From assembly GCA_033239005.1 (NCBI GenBank), contig BSQZ01000039.1:3258316-3322315 (forward strand): DNA of 64,000 bases, written 5' to 3'. The DNA is from Lamellibrachia satsuma (taxonomy: Eukaryota > Annelida > Polychaeta > Sabellida > Siboglinidae). The notes beneath the pieces were generated by a model. That model saw only the letters and a list, made by a program, of their open reading frames with translations, searched no databases and was not told the origin of the DNA. This document shows positions 1 to 16,974 of the stretch, piece after piece (position 1 is the stretch's first letter; the number at the start of each line of letters is the position of its first letter). The position numbers and the translations under genes are program-made.

Positions 1-418
1 TCACACCAGGTATTATCAGGTAATACCAGGTATGAGTAACTATACTAAGGAATGTGTCTCAGCAATTACGTTTGATTATTCCACTGACAGCATTATAACG
101 TTTCTTTGAATTCCTGGAATTTATCCTACAATTTTCTTTGAAATTTCAGAGAACATTTTCCTCTTTTATCTATTATCTCATGCCTTTTGAAATTCGTGAA
201 GATGACATACTACGTTTTTTTCTCATAAAAACGCATCCAAAGCTAATACCCATCAATATCGGTCCAACCCGGAGATCGACTGATTCTGAAATGTTGATAC
301 ATTCTGCGGAATAGTCAATGTGGTGATGCGCGTAGTAGTACAGAAAACGTTAACTTTTTTACGTATGCGATGTGAAAGTACTCGGGAAAAATCACTCATC
401 ACGAGCAATCTCCACATT
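1..418. other. no recognisable gene
   Basis: AT-rich unique-looking sequence. I see no coding signal, repeat or RNA gene in it. Confidence 0.5.
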
Positions 419-443
419 CCTACGGACACTTTATGTCCGTAGG
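419..443. repeat. perfect 10-bp hairpin
   Basis: A 10-bp arm (CCTACGGACA, 419-428) is followed by a 5-nt loop and its exact reverse complement (TGTCCGTAGG, 434-443). It lies about 30 bp before an imperfect ACAC/GACAC low-complexity tract. It could be a terminator-like fold, a relic of a transposon end, or chance. Confidence 0.6.
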
Positions 444-473
444 ACGGATGCTACACGTGGTCCGTGCCGACCT

Positions 474-727
474 CGCTACACACCACAACACGACACAGCA
501 CACCAAAACACAACACGACACAGCACACCACAACACGACACACCACAACACACACAGCACAACACGACACAGCACACCACAATACAACACGACACACCAT
601 AACACAGCACGACACACACAGCACACCACAACACAGCACAGCACAACACACACAGAACACCACAACACAGCACAACACAACACATCACAACACACACAGC
701 ACAATACACACAGCACAACACAATACA
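474..727. repeat. imperfect CACAACACGACACAG low-complexity array
   Basis: About 250 bp of irregular mixing of the 5-bp words CACAA, CACGA, CACAG and CACCA. The plus strand has almost no G outside CGA and CAG, so all six frames stay open. The apparent proteins here (TQHNT-rich or VCCVVL-rich) are artefacts of composition. Confidence 0.85.
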
Positions 728-743
728 ACTTCTTTACCATTAA

Positions 744-6770
<6,027 letters not shown>

Positions 6771-7124
6771 AGTAACTATCTCTTGTGGAAGCCTTGTGTG
6801 ACACACAGAGCACGGATTGTGAAAGTGTCAGTAACTATCTCTTGTGGAAGCCTTGTGTGGCACACAGAGCACGGAGCGTGAATGTGTCAGTAACTATCTC
6901 TTGTGGAAGCCTTGTGTGACACACAGAGCACGGAATGTGAAAGTGTCAGTAACTATCTCTTGTGGAAGCCTTGTGTGACACACAGAGCACGGAGCGTGAA
7001 TGTGTTAGTAACTATCTCTTGTGGAAGCCTTGTGTGACACACAGAGCACGGAATGTGAAAGTGTCAGTAACTATCTCTTGTGGTAGCCTTGTGTGACACA
7101 CATAGCACGGAGCGTGAAAGAGTC
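6771..7124. repeat. 59-bp tandem array, 6 copies, alternating A/B variants
   Basis: Units start with AGTAACTATCTCTTGTGG at 6771, 6830, 6889, 6948, 7007 and 7066, an exact 59-bp period. Copies 1, 3 and 5 carry CGGA(T/A)TGTGAA near the end; copies 2, 4 and 6 carry CGGAGCGTGAA. The array therefore behaves as three copies of a 118-bp dimer. No reading frame spans it. Confidence 0.93.
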
Positions 7125-7379
7125 AGTATATACATAAAATAACCGGACGGAGCAACAAACATTCAGACATTGTGTCACTTTCTCCAGGGAGCAGTCCTTA
7201 GACCCTCGTACTGCAACACGGAAAATTCGATTTTATAAGGCGGAGTTGTTTATAGGTTTAAGGAAAAAACCAGAAGTAATCTTCAGGCGTCATTATTTAG
7301 TTATACTTAGCATTGTTTTATAAGCATATTTGACATATTATGTGCTTATGATACAGTGTTGTTTTTCTAGAGGAGTATA
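7125..7379. other. no recognisable gene
   Basis: Short unique sequence between the 59-bp array and a LINE relic. Confidence 0.4.
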
Positions 7380-8880
7380 TTGCTAGAACCAACCAGGGGA
7401 GAAAATGTATTAGATACAGTTTTGTCTTCACAAAATTAATTATTGGACAATATCAAAATACATGAACCATTGGGCAACAGAGTTCATAATTAAATATATT
7501 TTGACGTCAAAGTAAAATCAGAAAATAAACATAAAACACACAGTTAAATTAAAAAATATAAGAAAATACTTAGCAAAGTTAGAGTGGAATAATATGCTGA
7601 GAAATAAGACCGCAATTGAATGGTGGAACATTCTAAAATATTAGTGATCAATTTGTTCCCATGAAAAAACTAAGAAAACGGTGTAGAAATAAACAATTGT
7701 CAAAAGAAGCTATTAGAAAATAGTGTACAATAAAACTATGTGGTTTACAGGTGTACCAGAAAGGATTAAGGTTACATAAATTACAAAGAGGCACTTAACG
7801 ACTGAAATTAGATAATCTAAAAGAAGCTATGAAAAAATAGCATGTAACATAAAAAAATAACAGCAAGAATGTCTATGCATATGTCAGACGTATTAAAAAC
7901 GTACGAGGCAAGGTTGGACCACTAGAAGACAGTGCTGGAAATATAATATCACACGATTTTTTAAATGGCGGAAAACCTAAATGGTTATCTGTTATTAGTT
8001 CAGTGTTTATCAGAGACGACATTAGATCATTACCAGTTCCAGATGCTAAATTTCAGGAGGCTAAATCGGACTATTTAAAGCAGTTAATTGTAACCCCAGA
8101 AATTAAACTAAGAAAATAAAGGCAACGAAGGATAATATGTCACGTGGAATTTCTCCAAAACTACTAATGAAAACAGTAGAACAAGTTAGTATACCATTTC
8201 CAAGAGTGTACAACTTGTCATTAAAAGAGGAAGTGGTTCTTGTTGAATGGAAAGAAGCAAACATCATATCATTATTTTAAAATGGTTATAGAAATATGTA
8301 AGGTAATTACAGGCCAGTGAGCTTAAAATCATTGATTTGTAAATTATTAGAAAGGTCAGTCAAAGACCATATGGTGGACTTCCTTTTAGGCATGAATTAT
8401 TAAATCCACCTCAACATGGATTTCTAAAAGCGAGGTCATGCTTAACAAATATGTTATGTTTTTGGAAGAAATCTCTAAGTGGATAGACATAAGATCAGCA
8501 GAAGATACTATCTACAAAATATAACATATAAGGAAAACAGCTAATTATACCTCAGTTTAAAACAATAGTCAGGCCTCATTTAAAACACCGTATACAAGCA
8601 AGGAACCCATATCATATTCCAGAACTGATAGGACTAAGCTATGAAGAACACCTAAAATTATGTGGTTAACAATCCTAGAGAACAGGAGGTTAAGAGGAGA
8701 TCGAATTATTGAACTTGTAAGATATTAAATGGATATGAAAATATTGATAGAACAATTTTTCTCAACCAAGAAAGATAGTAGAACTAGATTACATGAAGTA
8801 ACTTTACTAAAGGGTCAGTGTAGATTGGATATCGGAAAATATTCGTTCTCACAGAGGACAAATTAACAATATTATATTTC
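7380..8880 (+). pseudogene. CR1-like LINE relic (copy D), ORF2 without RT core
   Basis: This is a decayed plus-strand copy of the family seen best at 31.9-34.6 kb. In order it holds the end of the endonuclease region (GAACCAACCAGGGGAGAAAA near 7386), the linker (TAGAAGACAGTGCTGGAAAT near 7923), a stretch reading VPDAKFQEAKSDYL near 8035, the RT finger region reading EWKEANII near 8247, then NYRPVSLK near 8307. The sequence then jumps from about 8508 straight to the RT thumb and C-terminal segment, so the catalytic palm is missing. Stops and frameshifts are frequent throughout. It ends before the family's 3' UTR and tail. The element was never intact here, or it was deleted after insertion; it cannot encode a functional protein. 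Confidence 0.85.
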
Positions 8881-9689
8881 ATATTTTAATTTGTATTGCT
8901 GCAGCAGATTTACCGTTGGAAATTGTATAAATGGGAATTATAAAAGGCAAGATAAAAACGGTCGTCTACGCTTGTTGAATGACGTCATCTTTTCTCAGTT
9001 CGACGTTATACGGCCGAACATTGCGACACGTGTTAGTATTTTATAGCATTTCAATATTATCTGTGCAAGCCGCGTTACTGCTGTAATCTATCATATCCTT
9101 ATATATTCGAAAATACACAATTTGGCGAAGAAATAAAATAACAAAGTTTTAAAATATATAGAGAACGCGTTACCGCCTATTTTGGCATGCTAATAAATCA
9201 GCCAATGAAAGTCGCCGTATTTTGGTTTTAAGCCGTAGTATTGATATTTAGCTACGTAGCCCCTCAACTGTATGTGCCTTCAACTATACTGAAGCTACAG
9301 AACCTGCAAGGCAATATACAGATTTAGTTAAAGGACAGTGTAAATAAAGCCCGGGAGACAAATAATCTTCAGTTGTCGGCTACTGTGCTGCGAATTCCGA
9401 AAAGATAAGGGCTTGTCGGATAATATCTGACAGTGCTAGATCTCAGGACGTCCTGACGGGCCTTGTCGGCTAGTGCGCTGCAGACTCCGACAAATTGTCG
9501 GGGCTCGTGCGATTAGCGACCTATAGGAAGAGTGCTTGCAGTTACGCGCACACACGTCATTGTAAACACCCTGGCCCCCGAGCCACGGCCACGATGACAA
9601 ATGGGTTCATGCTTCAGTTTTTCATGGTGTGTTACACACGAATGTAGGGCACAGTAATTTTAAATATGTGTAATTTAAAAAAACATCTG
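8881..9689. other. no gene; diverged direct repeat of a GTCGGCTA-(C/G)TG motif
   Basis: TTGTCGGCTACTGTGCTGCG near 9374 resembles TTGTCGGCTAGTGCGCTGCA near 9464, and a third relative, ATCGGCTATTGTGCTGCGA, occurs near 10258 beyond a LINE insertion. This may be an older unclassified repeat. No reading frame is recognised. Confidence 0.35.
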
Positions 9690-9995
9690 ACACAACTGAC
9701 AAAGTAGAACCAGAGGACACAAAGCAGCATTAGTTAAGGAACAGTGTAGGTTGGACATGAGAAAGTACTCTTTCTCAGAGAGGGTGATAAATGAATGGAA
9801 GAAACTGCCAAATGATTGTGTTAATGCTAGTAGTGTGAATATGTTTAAAACTAGAATTGACAGATATTTGATAAGGGTGGGCTACACATAGATGAGAAAA
9901 TTGTTGGACTCTCGATAAGCCAATGGCTTCCTAGTCCACTTTGCCATCTGGAATTTGTTGTTTGGGATGGCAATCTTGTTAAATCTTGTTAAAAC
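9690..9995 (+). mobile_element. CR1-like LINE 3'-end fragment
   Basis: A 5'-truncated copy: the last ORF2 codons (region reading AINEWKKLPN-like near 9790 and SVNMFKT near 9836), then the family 3' UTR (GGACTCTCGATAAGCCAATG near 9907), the stem-loop TGCCATC (9942-9948) with GATGGCA (9966-9972), and a tail with two AAATCTTGTT-like decamers. Truncation at the 5' end with an intact 3' end is the classic signature of target-primed reverse transcription. Confidence 0.85.
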
Positions 9996-10484
9996 TACAT
10001 TTGAGCAAGCACATTGGAAAGTTTGCTGGTAGAATGTGTTGACAGCGTAACTGGGGATTTTTAGATGATTTCATTAGGCGGAATGATTTTGTTTGTTTCG
10101 GCGTCTCCTTATCCTCCGTAGCATAACCAAGACGAACAAAACTAGCTTCCGTCTATTCCCCCATCGCCGCCACGTGTGGTGTGAGCGTCGCTATGTTTGC
10201 TTAATTCCAAGTTCGCCACTAGAGGCGTATAATCGCGAAAAATATCGGCGACACAATATCGGCTATTGTGCTGCGAGCTGACGTCCCGACAGATTTAACC
10301 CCGATGAAAAATCTGCAGTCCCCCGATGAAAGCAGCAGCGCGCTGCGGGCTTAAGAAATTACTAATTCGCACATATAACGTTAAGCGAATGGTGGAAATG
10401 ATACATTGGCGATGTACATGGCAAAAGTATAATGTTCACAAAGAGAATAATGATGTAGCTGTCATGGGCTGGCCATAAAATCAA
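9996..10484. other. no recognisable gene
   Basis: A 62-codon frame near 10.1-10.3 kb has no family resemblance. The third copy of the GTCGGCTA-type motif lies near 10258. Confidence 0.35.
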
Positions 10485-10560
10485 TGAACATAAAGTAGGA
10501 CACTCGATAACCCAATTAATTTCTTGTCCACATACCATCTGGTTTGTGTTGCGTTGGGTG
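10485..10560 (+). mobile_element. CR1-like LINE 3'-UTR scrap
   Basis: The segment AGTAGGACACTCGATAACCC, then a diverged TCTTGTCCACATACCATCTG, matches the 3' UTR of the same LINE family. The stem-loop is degraded. Confidence 0.55.
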
Positions 10561-11297
10561 ACGTCACGTGCTAGACAAAACTCATGTATTAACTGAGGGC
10601 TATCCCTTTCAAGAATGCGTGTAACAATGACATTTATCTTGAAGTCTGGTCCGTTTTCATGTTCGCATGGGTTGTCATTTTTATCAGATCGTAAAAAAAT
10701 TACCTGAAATCGCGATAGTCACTGCAGTAACCGACATTGTTAGTTTTGTCATGTTCAACGAAGACATCTCTTCTGAAAAATTAAAAACACATTATGTTAT
10801 TGAAAGAAGCATTGTATTTATATTTGTAGCATATATAGTATTGTTATCGGATATAAAGATCGGGTATTTATGGGATTAAAAGTAAACAAAACATGTGTTC
10901 TAACAGGGTTTTACACCTCATTACAAAACCAACTCAACTTCTCTGGGAAACATTCAGCTACGCTGTAATTACTGCATGAAACGCATTTCTTAACATGATA
11001 TTATAGCTACACATAGTGTTTTGTAATAGTGTCTTATATGTCATACATTCTTAATAATCCCAACTTCATATGTAAAACTAACGTGTCAAATCACAGTCAT
11101 TTTGTATTACTCCCTTGAAATATATGTGTACAGTATGTATTTTAAGGTATTACATTAAGTATATATCCTTGGCGATCCCTGTTACATGCCCATGTGGTGT
11201 TTCTAAAGCTATTTCTAGACCCTAGGTTTCAGGAACAAAAGTAATTTTGAGCTTAAAACTTGCTTATCGAGAATCCAGCTTTATCTATGATTATGAT
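10561..11297. other. no recognisable gene
   Basis: AT-rich sequence with a 70-codon frame at 10667-10879 that I cannot assign. Confidence 0.4.
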
Positions 11298-11405
11298 TAG
11301 GGCGGGCTATACATAGATAAAAATGATTATTGATAAGCAAATGGCTTCCTTGTCCACTTGCTATCTGGTGCTAATAAATTTGGATTGCAATATTGTTAAA
11401 TCATA
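11298..11405 (+). mobile_element. CR1-like LINE 3'-UTR scrap
   Basis: GGGCGGGCTATACATAGAT, then GATAAGCAAATGGCTTCCTTG and TCCACTTGCTATCTGG, then a diverged tail (ATTGTTAAATC). Same family and strand as the 9.7 kb fragment. Confidence 0.7.
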
Positions 11406-11589
11406 CAACTGAAATTCCTAGAGTGCAAATGTGAATACCCCTCGCAGTGAGGTCTCTACAGAAAGCGATAACGTCATGCACGCTAATATTAAGACGCTGC
11501 GGCAATATTATTACCTCCTTGATGTTTGTACTGCCACCCTGGTTAAAGTGGGTCAGGTGATCATACATATAGTCAATCATTTGTCAGCA

Positions 11590-11965
11590 AATAAAGTAGA
11601 TTTAGCAAGATTTGCCATCCAACCCAAAGACCCAGATGGCAAGTGGACAAGGAAGCCCTTATCTAGAGTACAACAATGTTCATCTACATGTAACCCGCCC
11701 TCCAGAATATGTGACAACCCTGTAACCCTGTTAGCAGTTATACAATCCATAGACGATTTGTTCCATTCATTTATTGCCCTCTGTTTCTTTCCATTCAAAA
11801 GGAACAACTTCCTCTTTTAATGACAAGTTGAACACTCCTGCGAGTGGTATGCTGAGTTGCTCTACTCTTTCCGTTAGCAGTTTTGGAGGAATTCCATCCA
11901 CCCCATGGTTTGTTATCCTTCGTTGCCTTTATTTTCTTAGCTTCCATTTTTAGATGTAATTTGAT
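11590..11965 (-). mobile_element. CR1-like LINE fragment with internal deletion
   Basis: On the minus strand the order is part of the RT finger region (complement of TTTTGGAGGAATTCCATCCA near 11881 and TCTTTCCATTCAAAAGGAAC near 11787), then an abrupt jump to the ORF2 C-terminus and 3' UTR (complement of CCAGATGGCAAGTGGACAAG near 11631). The whole RT palm and thumb are absent. The 3' stem-loop and tail region near 11605-11640 are still recognisable. Confidence 0.75.
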
Positions 11966-12124
11966 AACGGTGAGTTAGGAGAATTTATGCATTTTAGCTG
12001 AACGAAAGATCACTTATAGCTCCCTAAGAGTTAGCCTATGAAAATCGCCGTGCATTCTCTTTTCATTCCTGATAGAACTTACATTTAACTAAATGTAGCA
12101 TTGAACTTGCAGTAAACGTCATCG

Positions 12125-13450
12125 ACCATTTAACAAGATTTCGCAAGATTGCCACCCAAGGCAAAGGCCCAGATGGTAAGTGGACAAGGAAACTAGTCAA
12201 AAGTGTTTCACCTGTGTGTAATCCACCCTCCTGAAATATGTGTCAACCTTATTTTAAACATATTCACGCTGACAGCAACTACACGATCTGTAAATAATTT
12301 GTTCCACTCATTTATTGTCCTCTGTGAGACCGAGTATTTCCTGATATCCAATCTACACTGATCCTGTATTAATGTTAATTCATGTACTCCAGTTCTACTA
12401 TCTTTCTTAAGTGACAAACAATGTTTACATCAATATTTTCATACCCATTTAATATCTTAAGAACATAAATAATTCGATCTCCTCTTAGCCTCCTTGTCTC
12501 CAGTGTTGTTAAACCACATAATATGTTTAGGTGTTCTTCATAGCTAAGTATTCTCAGATGTGGAATAATTTTAGTATCTTCTGCTGATCTCATGTCTATC
12601 CACTTCGTGATTTCTTCCAAAAACATAACATATTTGTTAAGCATGACCTCGCTTTTAGAAATACTGGTTGAGCTGGATTTTATAATTCATGCCTAACAAG
12701 GAAGTACACCATATGGTATTTAACTAACCTTTCTAATAATTTACAAATCACTGATGTTAAACTGACTGGTCTGTAATTATATTATTATTTTTGTGATGAC
12801 AAAATTATATATAATACATTATCTCCTCTGGTTGGTTCTATCACGTCCTGAATAAGGACGTTATCCTGAATGAAAAAATTATAAATTGTTGTTCCTCACC
12901 CCTGTACTCTCCACAGATTTCCATTATATGTGTTTCTGGCTAAAATCTCCCATTATGATATATTCCAATTTACTAATTTCCTGCATAGCATTTTGTATAT
13001 TTGTGTTCTCCTCTTCGATTATGTGTGGACTTCGGTAACATAATCTAATAGTTAATTTTGGATTTCCTGAAGCTATTGTGCACCAAATAGCTTCATCGCA
13101 ATCTGCTTCCCTTTCTAATTTTATTTCATAAGCCACTTTTTTGCACGAAACACCTTCATCGCAATATGCGTCCCTTTCTAATTTTATTTCATAAGCCTGA
13201 ATAGATTTTTTATTACTATTATTAAAATAACTCCCCCTCCCCTTCATCCTATTCCATCTCTCCTAGACATTACGTATCCTCTCAGTCCTAATTCAGCATA
13301 TGTTATGTCTGCTGGAACATGATTCGATTATACCAATTATGTGAGGGTCAGTATCTTCTACCATAATGTTTAATTCGTTTTTCTTATTTACTATGCTCCT
13401 TGCATTTAAGCACACGCATTTATAACCTGTTTCAGAGATGTTTTCCGAAC
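12125..13450 (-). pseudogene. CR1-like LINE copy B, ORF2 (endonuclease-RT) relic
   Basis: Minus-strand relic. The tail and stem-loop are at 12131-12180 and the ORF2 C-terminus at 12208-12644, including a segment reading RLRGDRIIYVLKILNGYEN. The RT palm is missing: the sequence jumps near 12600 from the AEDT segment to the thumb. A finger-region remnant lies at 12650-12780, and the endonuclease at about 12924-13440, including IIMGDF near 12950 and YRSPHI near 13030. The endonuclease part holds a 63-bp in-frame tandem duplication (see findings). The product would have been a nicking endonuclease and reverse transcriptase for target-primed insertion. Deletions and stops make this copy dead. Confidence 0.85.
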
Positions 13451-13529
13451 ATTATGCTATTGGTTTGTCTGTACTAGTGGCCTCTTGTTCTGCTTATTGT
13501 TCCTCTAATACCTCCCCTGCGTTTCTAGT

Positions 13530-14700
13530 GTAAACAATGTTTACTCCCCAAAATATTGTTTATGCTACCCATGCCACTATCTACTGCTGCTGAGATTTCA
13601 TTCGCAAATACCGCTGCCCCCTTTACACTTAGATGAAGCCCATCCTTTATGTACATATCAGCCCTCCAAACAAAGCTTCCCCACAAATCCAACTTCCTCT
13701 TCCCTACATTGCTTCTCGACTAGCATGTTAATTGCCATCCCCCGGCAATTTCGATATCTGTGAACCCTCCTTCCTATTACTGGTACAATCACTGCTCAAT
13801 CCGCGTCTGCTTTAGTGTTCTGACCAACTGCCTGTATATCATAGCTATGGTAGTTGTACCATCCCTCGCTACGTTTGTCCTTACGTGTACTAAAGCACAT
13901 CCACCCTTGCCCGAACCTACGATGTTTTCTACCCTCTCTGTTCTTGACTCAGGAAAGCAGACCACCACGTCATCTCCGTTGTTTAAGACTCTGTCGGTCT
14001 TGCTAACTATCGAGTCCACCATAAACACCCTCGCTCTCTTCCTTACCCCTTCCATCACTGTCTCAGAATAGCATTTCTGTTGGATCCCTTCCATCACATT
14101 CACCCATCATCTTGTCACCTTTCCCTATCGTCACCTGGCTGCGCTATCGTTGCCCTTCCTCCTGACACCTTCCCTACCGTCTCCCTCACTCCCACTGCCT
14201 TCGCTTTCGTCTCCTTCCCTCCCGTCTCTTTCCCTCCAGTCTCCATCCCTCCATTCTCCTTCGCTCCTTTCTCCCCCATTCCCCTCTCCTTCGCTACAGT
14301 TGTTTTCCCTCCCGTTTCTTTAATTCTCATCTCCTTTCGTTCTGTCTCCTTGCGTCCCGTTTCGTTACGTCTTGTCTCCCAACCTGTCACCTTACATCCT
14401 CTCAGCCTCCTCCCAGACTGAGGTGAACTATAACTAGCTTATCTCTCATCGTCTTCCCCAACTTTATCATCTACCATCCCCCCATCGGAACCACTGGCAC
14501 AACCCACCTGTTCATTCCCACCTTTGCAACAACAAGCACCATAAGCTGTTTTAATTCCACCTCTAGTTCCTTCATCTTCGCACATCCGCTACACTCAAAA
14601 CTAAAACTAAACTGTAGTGCATTCCTATTTTTAACTATACACTCACTGGAAAGGTTAGTACATGTTGAACTAATGTGAAAGTAATAGCAATCTTCCCTTC
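13530..14700 (-). pseudogene. CR1-like LINE copy B, ORF1 relic with SGNH-esterase-like domain
   Basis: Upstream of ORF2 on the same strand. In coding order: a Cys-rich N-terminal segment (about 14560-14680, with FECSGCAKMKELEVELKQL, suggesting a zinc finger followed by a short coiled coil); a linker rich in Lys, Glu, Thr and Gly with ETGGKE-type repeats (14115-14390); then a segment (13789-14103) with VDSIVSKTD, DDVVVCFPESR and GGCALVHVRTN. These match the pattern of SGNH/GDSL esterase-like domains in CR1/L2-type ORF1 proteins: the D-S of block I is kept, while the usual G-T-N block reads R-T-N here. A further conserved stretch extends to about 13560. The reading frame is broken several times. 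Assignment rests on motif recognition and on the parallel plus-strand copy at 40.4 kb. Confidence 0.75.
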
Positions 14701-14710
14701 CTTTCATCCT

Positions 14711-15170
14711 ACCATAGCTTTTCTTAGAATGCCCTCTCCTACCATAGCTTTTCTTAGAATGCCCTCTCCTACCATAGCTTTTCTTAGAATGCCCTCTCCT
14801 ACCATAGCTTTTCTTAGAATGCCCTCTCCTACCATAACTTTTCTTAGAATGCCCTCTCCTACCATAACTTTTCTTAGAATGCCCTCTCCTACCATAGCTT
14901 TTCTTAGAATGCCCTCTCCTACCATAGCTTTTCTTAGAATGCCCTCTCCTACCATAGCTTTTCTTAGAATGCCCTCTCCTACCATAACTTTTCTTAGAAT
15001 GCCCTCTCCTACCATAGCTTTTCTTAGAATGCCCTCTCCTACCATAGCTTTTCTTAGAATGCCCTCTCCTACCATAACTTTTCTTAGAATGCCCTCTCCT
15101 ACCATAACTTTTCTTAGAATGCCCTCTCCTACCATAGCTTTTCTTAGAATGCCCTCTCCTCCCATACCTT
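14711..15170. repeat. 30-bp tandem array, 15 full copies
   Basis: Units begin ACCATAGCTTTTCTTAGAAT, with period exactly 30 bp from 14711 to 15160, then a decayed partial unit. Each carries ATAGC or ATAAC at one site, in the order GGGGAAGGGAGGAAG. Because 30 is a multiple of 3 and the unit lacks stops in some frames, long frames open on both strands. The minus-strand frame (14704-15291) runs toward the LINE ORF1. I see no evidence of translation. Confidence 0.95.
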
Positions 15171-16260
15171 TGCAGACCAAACCATGGGTCGTTTTTTTAG
15201 AAGCTGTGTCCGAGTCAGAGCATGTGATTTGCAGTGGCAGGGAAACATGTAGCGGCATGAGAGAAGAGGAATATCCAACCAGACGCCGCATCAGATAAAC
15301 TTACTGAAACGGGAATTGGCAAACAAAGGATGCTTTGTATAATGTCGATAATCAAACCAACAGTTGAGTTGGTTGCAAGTCGTCCATCAGGTCTAATTTA
15401 ACTCATTGCATTACAAAATAATGTTGCCAATAATCAATCATATTTAAGATAAGATTAACACATTATAACTGGAAAGAGCAAAGATGAAGACGGGATTGGG
15501 ATCACGGGTGCCGTGCCTGTTGTAAGAATAGGCGGTCATTCCCTTCATCAAAGGACAATGCCTCACCTCCCGCCCCACTCTTCCACCAAATGACAGTGCT
15601 TCGCCCCTCCCTTCCACCAAAGGACAGTATCTGACCCCTCCCTACTACCTCTTAATAATGACATATTACGTCGTTGAGTTCGGGGACTTCAACGTTGGTG
15701 CAATATAGAGTTATGGGTTTCTGACTTCATCCTATATACAAATGGCTATTCATTGATAATAACGTTGTGTTCCAGTGGACCGTGGACTTTAATGCTGCGT
15801 TTCAGTGCGCTCGTGTAGATCGGTTCACGATATGGAAATAGTTCACGACCCCGGTGAACTCGTAATTACAAGTCGCCAAGTAGGGCTCCTTTTTAAATTC
15901 GAGTTATCGACTGGTAAGTTTGAGTTGACGGAGTAATGAAGTCGTATTCACGTGAAATATACATGCTTTGTAGTGCGTAGTGTGTAGTGTGTAGGATTTG
16001 ATAGAATAAATAACTATAAATGTTCCGTGCACCCAACAGTCATTCTGCAACAGCATTGGCGTCATCTTCTTGCAATGTTAACGGTATGACAACAATGACA
16101 AAATAACACTCACCTGGTTATCGTCACAAACACGACACTTATAACTCATTCGTCCACAGTTAGGCGTGTGCAGCCCATGCGTTGCTCTGACAGTAGCTGC
16201 CATGGACTGGTGAACACGGAACATGCCACGGGGTCTACAAAAGGGTGGTATGCATATGAC
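15171..16260. other. no gene; short imperfect repeat at about 15540-15645
   Basis: Three diverged copies of a roughly 40-bp unit containing CCACCAAAGGACAGTATCTG or a relative (near 15548, 15586 and 15627) lie in a C-rich stretch. Nothing coding is recognised. Confidence 0.4.
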
Positions 16261-16325
16261 ACACACACACACGCACGCACGCACGCACCCACGCACGCAC
16301 GCACGCACCCACGCATGCATGTATG
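16261..16325. repeat. (ACAC)n/(GCAC)n microsatellite
   Basis: A short CA run passes into GCACGCAC repeats ending in GCATGCATGTATG. Confidence 0.9.
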
Positions 16326-16974
16326 AATGCAATGATATGTCGTAAGGTCAGCAGGATAGCACCGAGTTTAATATATACTTACACAGCTCCTATTAACCAA
16401 CAGGAGGAAACAGAAATTGTGGCTTATAATAGTGAAGACATTCACGTCACATTAGAACACAACCGCGATGCTAGTGTGCAGATAGTTGTGGCTGTAAAAA
16501 CCAGTCTTTGGGACTGTTCAAAGCGCTTTGCCCTTCACCTCCTGGCAGACATGTTCATTCCAACGCCATATCGACTTCTTTGTGAAGCATTCAGCCACGC
16601 TGCAATTATTGTGAGAAGACAGATCATATCCACCACTGTTACAGATGAGTGAACTGTGGCAACATAGGGTGGACGAAAAGCTTCGAAACTACAGCAAGCG
16701 AATTTTAACCCTGATTTTCTCGATTGAGTTTGATTTTTTATTTTAGTTATGTGAGGAAGAAGGAGTTTTCATAGTCATTTGGGTGGTGGGACTTTTGTCC
16801 GGGTTGCTGCAACCATGGGGGATTTTAACCTTGACGGTTTTGTCCGTGCATTGTATGTATAAGTGTATGTAGATATATTTTAGCACGTACGTAGGCATGC
16901 GTACATGATTACAATAGCGTGTCTGCAGATATAACAAAGGATATATAATCAATAAATTAATGGGTATGAAGATA
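16326..16974. other. no recognisable gene
   Basis: A 109-codon plus-strand frame (16323-16652) shows no motif I recognise. I would not call it a gene. Confidence 0.4.

Noticed and set aside
6771..7124. CRISPR array at the 59-bp repeat
   Set aside because: Repeats are directly adjacent with no unique spacers, and the window is eukaryotic.
7373..8880. Endogenous retrovirus as an explanation for the RT relics
   Set aside because: No long terminal repeats, gag, protease or integrase. Endonuclease-RT order and 5' truncations indicate non-LTR retrotransposons.
14675..15298. PTIAFLRMPS repeat protein (207 codons) and its antisense GEGILRKAMV frame
   Set aside because: Period of 30 bp keeps both strands open. 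The satellite explains it fully.
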